Shown here in pieces: positions 1-8,220 of a stretch of DNA of 64,000 nucleotides. The notes under the pieces are model-generated. The model was not told where the DNA came from, did no database searches, and saw only the letters and a list, made by a program, of their open reading frames with translations. Source of the stretch: Prosthecobacter sp. (GTDB lineage Bacteria > Verrucomicrobiota > Verrucomicrobiia > Verrucomicrobiales > Verrucomicrobiaceae). Position 1 is the first letter of the stretch, and the number at the start of each line of letters is the position of its first letter. The stretch is taken from assembly GCF_034366625.1 (NCBI RefSeq), contig NZ_JAXMIH010000006.1, forward strand, positions 744,001-808,000. The letters are read 5' to 3'. A program made the translations under genes and the position numbers.

Positions 1-3000
1 TCTCCCCGCCCATCAGCGTGTAGCTGTAGCGGATCACGTCCCCGCCAGGACCGGCGACCTCGGTGATCCGGTTATGCGTGGTGTCCTGCAGGATGTTCAC
101 CTCACGGCCCGGCCTGGCGGGATCGTAAATGCGGTCAGGAATGAGTTTCTGCTGGCCGGGGTATGAATAAAGCAGTTGGTTCTCCAGCCGGTCAGTGACC
201 TGGGTGAGCCGGAAATACTGCGTCAGGTCTTGAGCACCGGCCCCGGCCTTCGTCACGCAGTAATCGTAGCGGCAGCGGGTGCCAAAGGTCTTGATGTAAA
301 TGAAGGTACCGCCAAAACGTGGATCAGCGCCCTGGTAGTACAACTGGTTCCAGCGGGACTTGATGTCCCCCGTGGCGCTTGCGGAGGCGCGCCAGTAGGA
401 GCCGAGGCCGACCTTGACCAGATCAAAGGAGTGTGAAGCGCCCTGCTCATCCGTCACGGTGGCACGGGTGCCATTGCTTTCCAGTTTCAGCGTGGCGCAC
501 AGGTTGGTGGTCCAGCCCGCGCCGAACGGCCGGTCCATGCGCCGTCGGAAATTCTCCGCAAAAGTGCCGGTCGTTTCGTAGAAAGTGTCATCCGTGCAGT
601 CGCGGCGCACCAGCAGCGGCAGCAGAGAGCTGTCCACGCTGGCGTACACATCGGAGACGCCGTGGCGCAGCTCACCGGTATAGGCGTCAATGTAGGTCTC
701 CTCCGGCACCTCGCCGCTTTCATCCTTCGCCTGGGGCTTGCCATCCGACAGCGGGCTGCCGTTAAGGCCGACTTTGCGGTAACGCGATCCCGCGCCGTCG
801 GTCGTGTTCACCTCATGGAATTCATCCTCTTCCGTGGTGGGCTGGCCCGGACCGGTGGGCCTGTCATTTTCATCAGAGTTGCCTGTCTCTGGATCATCTG
901 GCATCGGGGCCACTCTAATGCTCACCGTCACAGGCTTGCTGGCCACTGCGGTCTCCGAGTCAGTCAAAACCACATGGCCGGTGAAATGGAGAGTTTCTGC
1001 GTCGGGGTCATCACTGTCAGTCCAGGTCAGCACGGTTTGCGACCCTTCCGCAGGCTGCAAGGTGGCTGTGGGTTGTTTGCCGGATTCGTGCTCGTCCCAG
1101 AGGACGCTCCAATGATAGCCACCCGCCCCGCCGCTGGCGGAATACTCCCCCACGATTTCCAAGGGCGGCGGCGGCGGCGGCTTCACCACCAAGGTCAGCG
1201 CAGCACTGGCGTTCGCCGGTGGCTCGGCGTGGTCCTGCACGCTGACAGACACGGTGTAAGTGCCTGGCTCGGCAGGCAGCGTGCCGCTGAGCGTGCCGTC
1301 CATGTTGACCACCAGCCCCGCCCCGCCAACGGAGAATTGATAGGGCTGCACACCGTTGGCCGCGCCCACGACAGCCTCATAAGGTGCGTAGTCAGTACCT
1401 GCCACGCCTTCGGGCAAGGAGAGGGTCGTGATCGTCAGGGGCGGCGGTGGTGGCGGCGCTTCCAGCACGAGGCTGAGCTGTTTCTCCGCCGTTTGCCCCG
1501 CATCATCGGTCACCTCCACCGTGAAGGTGTACATGCCGCCCGTCGGCAAAAGGCCGGACGGCAGCAGGGTGACGCCACCGACGAAGGTCAGCATCCCGTT
1601 GCCCTGCAAGACGTAGCCGGCGGGAAGGCCGGAATCCCCCTCGCGTTCGACCACGCCGAAAGCGTAGGGCACGGTGCCGTTCCGGGCGGTGATGACCGCG
1701 CTGTAAGGCGTGCCTGACACCCCACCCAGAGGCAGCGTCTCGGTGACGATCTCCAGTTCGGTGAACGTCACGCTGAACGTCCCCGTCGTGCTTTGAAACA
1801 TGCTGTCGGTGGCCTGCACGGCAAGCGTGTGGCTGCCTGCGGTCACCGGCGTGCCGCTGAGAACTCCGGTGGCAGAGTCCAGGCCCAGCCCCGCAGGCAA
1901 TCCTGCCTGGCCGGAGGCCATGCTGTACGTATAAGGGCCGGTGCCCCCGCTGGCCGTGAACGTCGCCGTGTACTCCACGCCCACCTTGCCCTCAGGCACA
2001 TCGCCTGACAGGCTCAAAGGCGGCGTGGTGTCCGGCTGCACGGTGATGCTCAGCTCCTGCGTGGCGCTCTGACTGTTTTGATCCGTGACCTGCACCATGA
2101 AAGTGCTGGTGCCCGCCAGGCTGGGCGTGCCGCTGATGCTGCCGCTGTTCGGGTTCAGGATCAAGCCGTCGGGCAGTCCGCCGACGATGCTGAAGGTGAA
2201 AGGCGGCGCGTTGCCTACCACCTCGATCGTGGCACTGTAATTCGTCTCCATTGCGGCATCCGGCAGTACGGTGGTGGTGATTTGCGGCGGCGGGTCATCA
2301 TTGACCGTCGGATCACGGCCCTGCTGGTATTCGAGCAGATTCACCAGGCTGTCGCCGTCGGAGTTGCTCTGCGCGTCACTGGCAACCCGTAAATCCAGAT
2401 GATGGCGGTACTCCCAGACATCGGGCATGCCGTCGCCATCATAATCATCACCTGCCACACGTTGCGGCAGCGGCACCAGCTCTGGCGCGGCATTGAGCGC
2501 CACGACGAAGGCCTGCAGACCGTCAGGCACGGCATTCTGGTCCGCATCCGCCTGCGTCTCCCAGGCTGGATTGGCGGTCATGTTCCTGAGCCAGGCCCAC
2601 TCCTGCAAATCATGCACACTGGTGCTGCGCGACCACGCGCTGCCGGGATTGAGACCGAGGGTGATCTCCTCAAAGTTCATCAGCCCGTCATTGTCAAAGT
2701 CCTGCACCGCGTCGTCAAAGCTGCTGCTGCTCAACATCCCCGGATACGCCGCGCTCCATGCGTCCTCCAGCACGTCGAGGATGCCGTCCTGGTCGTTGTC
2801 GTATTGGTCGAAGTGGGCGATGAAGCTCCAGCCATTTCGATAAGCCTGCAGGTTGCTGTAACCGTCGCTGTCAAAGTCCACGAGCGCATCCTCCGTGGTG
2901 TCCGCGCCCATCGCGTAGCCGAGCTGCACATACCACTGCTCGATGCGGTCGGGAATCTGGTCGCCGTCCGTGTCGGTCTGATCGACCATGTAGTAGTCCG

Positions 3001-4657
3001 TGTAGAGCTGACCGGAGTTGGTCTTCTCCAACAACGGGTTGGTGTGCCAGGTCAACAGTTCCTCATAATCCGTCAACCCGTCATTGTCGCTGTCCGGCTG
3101 GTCGGGATCGGTGCCGTGCTGCGTGTTTTCCACGTAGTTGCTCAGCCCGTCGTCGTCGTTGTCAGCGTTGTTCTCAGCGTCGTCGGGCCAGGCATCAGCG
3201 CCGTCGGGGATGGTGTCGCCGTCACGATCATCGTCGATGCTGCCGGGATACTCGCTGCCGTTGTAGCTGAAATGCGGCGCGCCGTTCCAAGGATCCCACA
3301 TCCAGTAGTCGGCGACGTCAGGCACACCGTCGCCGTCCACATCGCTCCAGGCACCGGTGTATTCGACGCCGTTGTACCAGTAGCCGCCGTTGGGCGTGGC
3401 ATCCAGAGGATCGGGAATGCCGTCGTTGTCCACATCGCTCCAGATGCCGGCATACTCGGTGCCATTGTACCAGTAGCCACCGTTGGGCGTGGCGTCATGC
3501 GCGTCAGGAATGCCGTCATTGTCCTGGTCCATCCATTCACCGACATACTCCACCCCGTTGTACCAATACGAACTGCCACCGGTGGGGGTGGCATCGAAGG
3601 CGTCAGGCGTGCCGTCGCCATCCTGGTCCACCCACGCGCCGTAGTATTCCGTGCCGTTCCACCAGTAGCTGCCGTTGGGGCTGGCATCTGCGGGGTCGGG
3701 GACGCCGTCGCCATCCTGGTCGTTCCAGCCGCCGGAATATTCGCTGCCGTTGTACCAATAGCTCCCCGCCACCGTCGGCCACGGATCAAACGAGTCAGGC
3801 ACGCCGTCCCCATCCTGATCCGCCCACGCACCACCATACTCGATCCCGTTGTACCAATAGCTGCCGTCCGGGAACGAGTCTGCTGGATCAGGCACTCCAT
3901 CGTTGTCACGATCACTCCAAGTCCCGCCATACTCCTGGGTGCCATACCAAAAGCTGCCATACGGAAAGGCGTCGTTCTGATCTGGCGTGCCGTCCCCATC
4001 GCTGTCCAGCGTGCCGGTGGGATACCAGTTCCCGCCGATGATTACACCCGGATCGCTCTCTGGTGGCGGCACGTAGCCGTTGTTCGGGTCATCCATGTAG
4101 CCGCTGTCATTCCAGTTAAGGACGCCATCGCCATCGCGGTCCATGTTCAGCGGATCACCGTCCTCAAAGTTTTTGAGGCCGTCCCCGTCTGCGTCGCTGT
4201 AAGTGAAGAAGCTCCCAGCAGCGAGGTTGTTGTAGTTCACCACCGGGGTGTAGCCCTGAAGCTGCTGATAAAAGCGGTCGAAGTCCGAATAACCCGAACC
4301 GTTGGTACTCCAGTTCCAAGGGTCATAGGGCAGCGGCTGCGCGGCGCTCAACGCATCCTGTGAATACTGATACTCCACAATGTCCCCCAGGCCGTCCCGG
4401 TCGCTGTCCATCGTGTAAGGATCGGAACTCCAGCCCGGTGTCAGCACCTCTTCCGCATTCGTCAGGCCATCGGTGTCAGAGTCCTGCTGCCACCAGGAAT
4501 CGCCCTCGGGCGGGTTGGCCACCTCCTCTTTCACGCCATCATTGTTGCTGTCCGTCCAGTAGGAGTTCGCCTGCGGCACCGGCTGTAGAATCAAAGAGGC
4601 GATGAGGTAACCGTGCAGCAGCCAGGCACGACGGGAGAAGCGGCGGAACGAGTTCAT
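1..4657 (-). CDS. Giant exported TSP3-like/Ig-like/RHS protein (3' end outside window)
   Basis: The frame is open from ATG at 4657 to the window edge, giving at least 1,552 residues; the C-terminus is missing. The N-terminus (MNSFRRFSRRAWLLHGYLIA) resembles a signal peptide. Next come about 700 residues of DxDxDG calcium-binding (thrombospondin type 3-like) repeats, including an eight-copy aromatic module at 3179-3955. Four or five putative-Ig (He_PIG-like) domains follow around 1190-2300, recognised by repeats such as LPAGLGLDSATGVLSGTP, with Pro-rich linkers. Near the window start the sequence turns into an RHS/YD-type region (VIRYSYTLMGG). Families with this order are secreted or surface-anchored, and RHS proteins often carry C-terminal toxin tips; no such tip can be seen here. 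The role (adhesion, matrix, or polymorphic toxin delivery) is inference. Long antisense ORFs over this gene are shadows of its biased codons. Confidence 0.85.
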   Translation of the reverse strand, partial: MNSFRRFSRRAWLLHGYLIASLILQPVPQANSYWTDSNNDGVKEEVANPPEGDSWWQQDSDTDGLTNAEEVLTPGWSSDPYTMDSDRDGLGDIVEYQYSQDALSAAQPLPYDPWNWSTNGSGYSDFDRFYQQLQGYTPVVNYNNLAAGSFFTYSDADGDGLKNFEDGDPLNMDRDGDGVLNWNDSGYMDDPNNGYVPPPESDPGVIIGGNWYPTGTLDSDGDGTPDQNDAFPYGSFWYGTQEYGGTWSDRDNDGVPDPADSFPDGSYWYNGIEYGGAWADQDGDGVPDSFDPWPTVAGSYWYNGSEYSGGWNDQDGDGVPDPADASPNGSYWWNGTEYYGAWVDQDGDGTPDAFDATPTGGSSYWYNGVEYVGEWMDQDNDGIPDAHDATPNGGYWYNGTEYAGIWSDVDNDGIPDPLDATPNGGYWYNGVEYTGAWSDVDGDGVPDVADYWMWDPWNGAPHFSYNGSEYPGSIDDDRDGDTIPDGADAWPDDAENNADNDDDGLSNYVENTQHGTDPDQPDSDNDGLTDYEELLTWHTNPLLEKTNSGQLYTDYYMVDQTDTDGDQIPDRIEQWYVQLGYAMGADTTEDALVDFDSDGYSNLQAYRNGWSFIAHFDQYDNDQDGILDVLEDAWSAAYPGMLSSSSFDDAVQDFDNDGLMNFEEITLGLNPGSAWSRSTSVHDLQEWAWLRNMTANPAWETQADADQNAVPDGLQAFVVALNAAPELVPLPQRVAGDDYDGDGMPDVWEYRHHLDLRVASDAQSNSDGDSLVNLLEYQQGRDPTVNDDPPPQITTTVLPDAAMETNYSATIEVVGNAPPFTFSIVGGLPDGLILNPNSGSISGTPSLAGTSTFMVQVTDQNSQSATQELSITVQPDTTPPLSLSGDVPEGKVGVEYTATFTASGGTGPYTYSMASGQAGLPAGLGLDSATGVLSGTPVTAGSHTLAVQATDSMFQSTTGTFSVTFTELEIVTETLPLGGVSGTPYSAVITARNGTVPYAFGVVEREGDSGLPAGYVLQGNGMLTFVGGVTLLPSGLLPTGGMYTFTVEVTDDAGQTAEKQLSLVLEAPPPPPPLTITTLSLPEGVAGTDYAPYEAVVGAANGVQPYQFSVGGAGLVVNMDGTLSGTLPAEPGTYTVSVSVQDHAEPPANASAALTLVVKPPPPPPLEIVGEYSASGGAGGYHWSVLWDEHESGKQPTATLQPAEGSQTVLTWTDSDDPDAETLHFTGHVVLTDSETAVASKPVTVSIRVAPMPDDPETGNSDENDRPTGPGQPTTEEDEFHEVNTTDGAGSRYRKVGLNGSPLSDGKPQAKDESGEVPEETYIDAYTGELRHGVSDVYASVDSSLLPLLVRRDCTDDTFYETTGTFAENFRRRMDRPFGAGWTTNLCATLKLESNGTRATVTDEQGASHSFDLVKVGLGSYWRASASATGDIKSRWNQLYYQGADPRFGGTFIYIKTFGTRCRYDYCVTKAGAGAQDLTQYFRLTQVTDRLENQLLYSYPGQQKLIPDRIYDPARPGREVNILQDTTHNRITEVAGPGGDVIRYSYTLMGGE
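3179..3955 (-). repeat. Eight tandem copies of a ~31-residue aromatic/calcium module
   Basis: Within the giant exported protein, eight consecutive units of about 93-105 bp encode a module with core YWYNGxEYxGxW followed by DxDxDGxPDxxD and a short P-N-G linker. Copies 2-7 are nearly canonical; the first (FWYGTQEYGG) and last (FSYNGSEYPG) are diverged, as expected for an array expanded from its centre. Each unit pairs a calcium loop like those of thrombospondin type 3 repeats with a Trp/Tyr-rich segment. Confidence 0.85.
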
Positions 4658-4861
4658 GGCGGTCAGAGAAGCGGTTGACTGAATTATCCGTGAATTACTG
4701 ATCCTGTTTAGCAGGTGCTCCAAGCCTTGTGAACACCCATGATGTGTTCCCCGGTGATTTTTTCGACAGACCTATCGGCCAAGCCGCCTGGGCACGACCT
4801 CCAGCACAGCCGCATTTTTCCATTTTCCCCAGTGAAATCACGTTTCAGCAACGCACCGTCC

Positions 4862-4888
4862 ATGACAATCAGACACTCTCTCTATAAT
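4862..4888 (+). promoter_or_regulatory. Possible sigma70-type promoter for the 4925 gene
   Basis: A perfect TATAAT lies at 4883-4888, 36 bases before the ATG at 4925. The best -35-like hexamer is atgaca at 4862-4867 with a short 15-base spacer. The -10 match is good and the -35 is weak, so this is a candidate only. The rest of the 4658-4924 gap, which separates divergently transcribed genes, shows nothing else I recognise. Confidence 0.4.
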
Positions 4889-4924
4889 AGAGATGCCTAT
4901 GCTTGTTAGTATTGGATTGCCCGC

Positions 4925-5506
4925 ATGCCACTGCCGCTCACTTGGGATTCAAGTTCACTGACGTATGATTCGTCAGGTCTCATCTGGGATGGCACGGCAC
5001 CCACACCCAACCCACACACCACCATGGACAATCGCATCTCCGCCACTCTCAGCCCCACCGACAAGGCCACCATCCTGACCAAAGTCGGCGAAATCCAGGC
5101 CCTGCTGCCCTTCCTGCTCAACCTCACCACCGACGAAAAAAGCGCCCTGCCCAAGATGAGCGCCATCCGCGACGGCATGGACGAGGTCTTCGCCCAGGAA
5201 ATGGCCGCCCATCCCGAACTCGTGCCCGGCTTCGTGGACATGACCGAACTGGCCAAGGACCGCGCCTTGCGCACGCCGCTGCGCGATCTTCACCAGCAGA
5301 TCTGCGCCCTGTGCGAAGGCATCGAAGACACCCTCACCGCCGCTGGCGTGGACACCTACATGGCCTACCTGAGCTTCTATAACAACGTCAAGCAGGCGGC
5401 CAAACGCAACGTCCCCGGTGCCAATACCGTGCATGAGAACCTCAAGCGCTTCTTCCCCCGTGGCGGTGGCAGCACCCCCACTCCTCCAGCGCCACCAACT
5501 CCTTAA
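4925..5506 (+). CDS. Hypothetical protein with N-terminal TWD-type repeats
   Basis: 193 residues, no signal peptide and no membrane segment. The first 23 residues contain three short degenerate repeats (LTWDSS, LTYDSS, LIWDGT), followed by a Pro-rich hinge and a mostly helical, Leu/Ala-rich domain from about residue 35 to 175. The tail is G/P/T-rich. No catalytic motif is visible. I have an impression of similar small proteins with repeated TWD motifs in Verrucomicrobia, but could not check it. No Shine-Dalgarno precedes the ATG at 4925; an alternative start is ATG 5024 (MDNRIS), though that would discard the repeats. It is followed by the 21-bp periodic tract and a collagen-like gene on the same strand. 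Confidence 0.75.
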   Translation: MPLPLTWDSSSLTYDSSGLIWDGTAPTPNPHTTMDNRISATLSPTDKATILTKVGEIQALLPFLLNLTTDEKSALPKMSAIRDGMDEVFAQEMAAHPELVPGFVDMTELAKDRALRTPLRDLHQQICALCEGIEDTLTAAGVDTYMAYLSFYNNVKQAAKRNVPGANTVHENLKRFFPRGGGSTPTPPAPPTP

Positions 5507-5554
5507 ATCACTGAAAAACAGCGACTTGAGCACTAAAACGTCCGGCCTCCGAGG

Positions 5555-5806
5555 TCGGATGTCGGAGCAAAAAGGTCGGCCATCGCACCTCCAAGCCCGG
5601 CATTCGGCCCTCCGAGGTCGGCCCTCCAACCCTCATCGGTCGGATGCCGGACTCCGAACTCGGGCACCGAACCCAAAAGCTCGGATGACACACCGCACCG
5701 CTCGGAACGCGCCCCCAGGAGGTTCGACGGCGGAGCAAAACGGTTAGATCTCCGACCGCAAAGCTCCGCCAGCCGACCTCCGAAGTGCGTCCTCCAGACA
5801 ACCTCA
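5555..5806. repeat. Twelve-unit degenerate 21-bp periodic tract
   Basis: A TCGG-like block recurs at 5555, 5576, 5597, 5618, 5640, 5660, 5681, 5702, 5723, 5744, 5765 and 5786. Spacings are 21 bp throughout except one compensating 22/20 pair. Units share only a loose consensus (TCGG, then C/G-rich, then a CTCC or CAAA block before position 21). The tract fills most of the 336-bp gap between the genes at 4925 and 5843. Because 21 is a multiple of three, several frames stay open. On the minus strand the translation falls into heptads resembling RxPTSEV, but I see no independent sign that it is expressed. Confidence 0.7.
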
Positions 5807-5842
5807 ACCCCAAGACGGCTTCGCCAGGCCACCCTTCCAGCC

Positions 5843-6313
5843 ATGCCCTTCGATCCCACCCTCCCCGCCAACAACAGCGCCCTCGTCTCCGCCGAGATGC
5901 GTGCCCAGCTCAACGGTCTCAAAGATCTCATCGACGCGCTCCAGACGATCAACGCCGCCATCGTCGATGGCACCAACACGCTGCCGACGGGCAGTCCGGC
6001 TCAGGTGACCCTCGAGGTGACCGACGGCACTCTGCACTTCACCTTTGCCATCCCCACCGGCCCGCAGGGTGAGACGGGCAGCAGCGGCAGCGATGGCGGC
6101 CAGGGTCAGCAGGGAATCCAGGGTGAGCCAGGCCTGCCGGGCGCTCCCGGTGAGGTATCGCTCCAGCAACTCACCGAGGCCATCTCCACCACCAGCAGCA
6201 ACAGCAACAACGTGGCCACCCTGGGAATGACGGTGAGCGATCCGTCGACGCAGGCGGAGGTGCAGCAGATTGCGAACAAGATCGATGAGCTGATCGTGAT
6301 GCTGCGGCGGTAG
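5843..6313 (+). CDS. Small collagen-like (Gly-X-Y) protein
   Basis: 156 residues with no obvious signal peptide. An N-terminal helical segment (about 15-45) and a short beta-like region precede eleven perfect Gly-X-Y triplets at residues 73-105, then a helical C-terminal region (about 105-156) that could trimerise. Bacterial collagen-like proteins form triple helices in surface fibres, and similar stretches occur in phage tail fibres; nothing phage-like lies nearby. Start ATG 5843 sits just behind the 21-bp repeat tract with no clear ribosome binding site. It converges on mlaD with 18 bp between the stops. The collagen-like call is secure; the function is unknown. Confidence 0.8.
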   Translation: MPFDPTLPANNSALVSAEMRAQLNGLKDLIDALQTINAAIVDGTNTLPTGSPAQVTLEVTDGTLHFTFAIPTGPQGETGSSGSDGGQGQQGIQGEPGLPGAPGEVSLQQLTEAISTTSSNSNNVATLGMTVSDPSTQAEVQQIANKIDELIVMLRR

Positions 6314-6331
6314 CAAAGCGAGGGACGCAGC

Positions 6332-7384
6332 TTAGCGGAAGATGCCACGCTTCGGCGGAGCGGGCGCCTCCTGCTGCTTTTTCAGTTCTTCGGCCCGCAG
6401 CTTTTCCGCAGTGTTCTTGTACCAGAGCGGGCCGTTGACTTTGAAGTTGTAAATCAGGTCACGGAAGTCGTTGCGCATCTGCTGGTCGTTCATGAGGGCG
6501 CCCAGCAGACCTTTGCTTGATGAGATGTTGGCAGCGGCCACGGCGAAGCTGTCGGCGGCTTTTTTGATGGATTGCAGCGATTCATCGGCCGTGGTCATGA
6601 CCTTGTCGGCCTTGGCGATGGCGGGATCGAGCTTGTCGAACATGGGGCCGAGCTTTTTGCTGGATTCCTCGATGTTTTTCGAGGCGGTTTTGAAGCTGGC
6701 GGCGGCGTCTTTGAGTTCGGCCAGCGCGGTTTTGAGGGTCAGGGCGTTTTCGTCGCCGAGGACTTTTTCATCGACCCGTTTGAGCGTGCTGTGCAGGTGT
6801 TCCATGCCTTCTTGGAAGTTCTGAATGGTGGTGTCGGAGAGCGCGCCTTTGTTGACCTTGCTCATGGCCTCCTTGATGTCCTTGAGGGCGATTTTAACTT
6901 CATCGAGCACGACATCGACTTTTTCGCCGACGGCTTTGGCGGTGCTTTGCAGGTCGTTGAGACCGCCGGCTTTTTCGCCTTCGATGACCTTGTCGTAATC
7001 GTGGGGCAGGAAGACATCGGTCTCTTTGCCGCTGGGCTTGATTTCGACGAGAGCATCGCCCATGAGGCCGGCGGAGCCGATGCCGAAGGTGGCGTCGGCG
7101 GGGATCAAGACATCTTTGAAGAGCTCAATATCGATGATGACGCCGGTGAAGGTGCTGTTGAGCGCCGGCTTCTTGTCCACTTTGCCGACGCGTGAGCCGC
7201 CGAGAAACACGGGGGAGCCTTCCTTGATGCCGGAGGCGTTCGCGAAGGCGACTTTGAGGTGGTAGGTGTCCTTGAACACTTCGCGCACGCGGCCGAACTG
7301 GAGGATGAGGCCGCCGAGCAGGAGCAGCCCGACGAACAGGAAGAGTCCGACGAGCATTTCGGTTTTTTTGTCGCTGTCGATCAT
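6332..7384 (-). CDS. mlaD: MlaD-like MCE-domain lipid transport protein
   Basis: 350 residues. An N-terminal membrane segment (about 11-30, LVGLFLFVGLLLLGGLIL) is followed by an MCE domain at about 40-118 (ASGIKEGSPVFLGGSRVGKV), then a long helical/coiled region (130-330) and a Pro/Lys-rich tail. MCE proteins of the MlaD type sit in the inner membrane facing the periplasm and pass phospholipids between ABC permease and envelope. It is the last gene of an mlaE-mlaF-mlaD unit, 33 bp behind mlaF. The extended helical C-terminus is longer than in E. coli MlaD (183 aa) and may span part of the periplasm. No mlaA, mlaB or mlaC lies in the window. Confidence 0.9.
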   Translation of the reverse strand: MIDSDKKTEMLVGLFLFVGLLLLGGLILQFGRVREVFKDTYHLKVAFANASGIKEGSPVFLGGSRVGKVDKKPALNSTFTGVIIDIELFKDVLIPADATFGIGSAGLMGDALVEIKPSGKETDVFLPHDYDKVIEGEKAGGLNDLQSTAKAVGEKVDVVLDEVKIALKDIKEAMSKVNKGALSDTTIQNFQEGMEHLHSTLKRVDEKVLGDENALTLKTALAELKDAAASFKTASKNIEESSKKLGPMFDKLDPAIAKADKVMTTADESLQSIKKAADSFAVAAANISSSKGLLGALMNDQQMRNDFRDLIYNFKVNGPLWYKNTAEKLRAEELKKQQEAPAPPKRGIFR

Positions 7385-7417
7385 GAGAAGGGGAGGTTTG
7401 GGGTGAAAAACGTGTGC

Positions 7418-8218
7418 TTAGCCGGTCACATCGGAATGGCCGTTGACGAAATTTTGCACAATGGGGTCGGGTGAGGCGCGCAGCTCGTCGGGCGTGCCGA
7501 GAAAGTGAATTTTGCCGCGGTAGAGCATGGCCACGCGGTTGGCGATCTTGAAGATGCTGCGCATGTCGTGCGTGACGATGATCGAGGTGACGTTGTAGCG
7601 GCGCTGCATGCGCAGGATCATCTGGTCGATGATGTCGGAGCCGATGGGGTCGAGGCCGGAGTTCGGCTCGTCGTAGAGAATGCACTCGCTGCGGCAGATG
7701 ATGGCGCGGGCGATGCCGGTGCGCTTGCGCATGCCGCCGGAGAGGCTGGTGGGGTATTTGTCCAGATGCTCCTCGAGATCAACGGCCTCCAGCGCCTCGA
7801 ACACACGGCGCTTGATCTCCGCCTTGTCGCGCACGCCGCTTTCCCACAGCGGAAAGGCGACATTTTCCTCCACGGTCATGCGGTCAAAGAGCGCCGCGCC
7901 CTGGAACAGCATGCTGACCTTCTGGCGGATGGGGGCCATTTCGCGCTCGCCCAGGCGGTTCACATGCATGCCGGCCACAAAGACATCGCCCGCATCCGGT
8001 CGTATGAGGCCAATGATGTGCTTCATCGTCACCGTCTTGCCCTCACCGCTGGGGCCGATGATGCAGAGTGTCTCGCCGTGATAGAGCTTGAGGTCGATAC
8101 CGCTGAGAATCTCCTGTTTGCCAAAGCGTTTGTGGAGATCCCGCAGTTCGATGAACACCTCGGCAGCGCCGTTTGGAGCTGCGGGTGGGTTCGTGCTGGC
8201 GGTGGGTGTTGCAGCCAT
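7418..8218 (-). CDS. mlaF: MlaF-like ABC transporter ATPase
   Basis: 266 residues. Walker A is IGPSGEGKTVTMKHI (Gly-Glu in place of the usual Gly-Ser/Cys), the signature motif is LSGGMRKRTGIARAI, Walker B is CILYDEPNSGLDP, and the switch His lies in IVTHDM. The signature LSGGMRKR and the Asn in DEPNSGLDP are close to those of MlaF/TTG2A ATPases, which energise retrograde or anterograde phospholipid transport. I chose ATG 8218 because it starts two bases after the mlaE stop; the frame stays open 84 codons upstream, but that stretch lies inside mlaE and has no protein-like composition. Confidence 0.92.
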   Translation of the reverse strand: MAATPTASTNPPAAPNGAAEVFIELRDLHKRFGKQEILSGIDLKLYHGETLCIIGPSGEGKTVTMKHIIGLIRPDAGDVFVAGMHVNRLGEREMAPIRQKVSMLFQGAALFDRMTVEENVAFPLWESGVRDKAEIKRRVFEALEAVDLEEHLDKYPTSLSGGMRKRTGIARAIICRSECILYDEPNSGLDPIGSDIIDQMILRMQRRYNVTSIIVTHDMRSIFKIANRVAMLYRGKIHFLGTPDELRASPDPIVQNFVNGHSDVTG

Positions 8219-8220
8219 GG

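Noticed and set aside
662..1717. 351-codon plus-strand frame
   Set aside because: Antisense to the Ig-like domains of the giant protein; no recognisable motif.
3142..3999. 285-codon minus-strand frame with Thr/Met/Ala-rich repeats
   Set aside because: Out-of-frame shadow of the same eight-copy repeat array.
2399..4363. 654-codon plus-strand open frame over the giant exported gene
   Set aside because: It is codon-aligned antisense to the DxDxDG repeats; its Val/Ile/Ala-rich product is an artefact of repeat codon use, and the minus-strand reading has clear domains.
5555..5806. CRISPR array
   Set aside because: Units are contiguous with no spacers, strongly diverged and without cas genes nearby.
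5508..5979. Minus-strand ORFs reading the 21-bp tract as PTSEV-like heptads
   Set aside because: They overlap the start of the collagen-like gene, have no ribosome binding site, and are explained by a 21-bp (7-codon) DNA period. Kept as a finding, not as genes.
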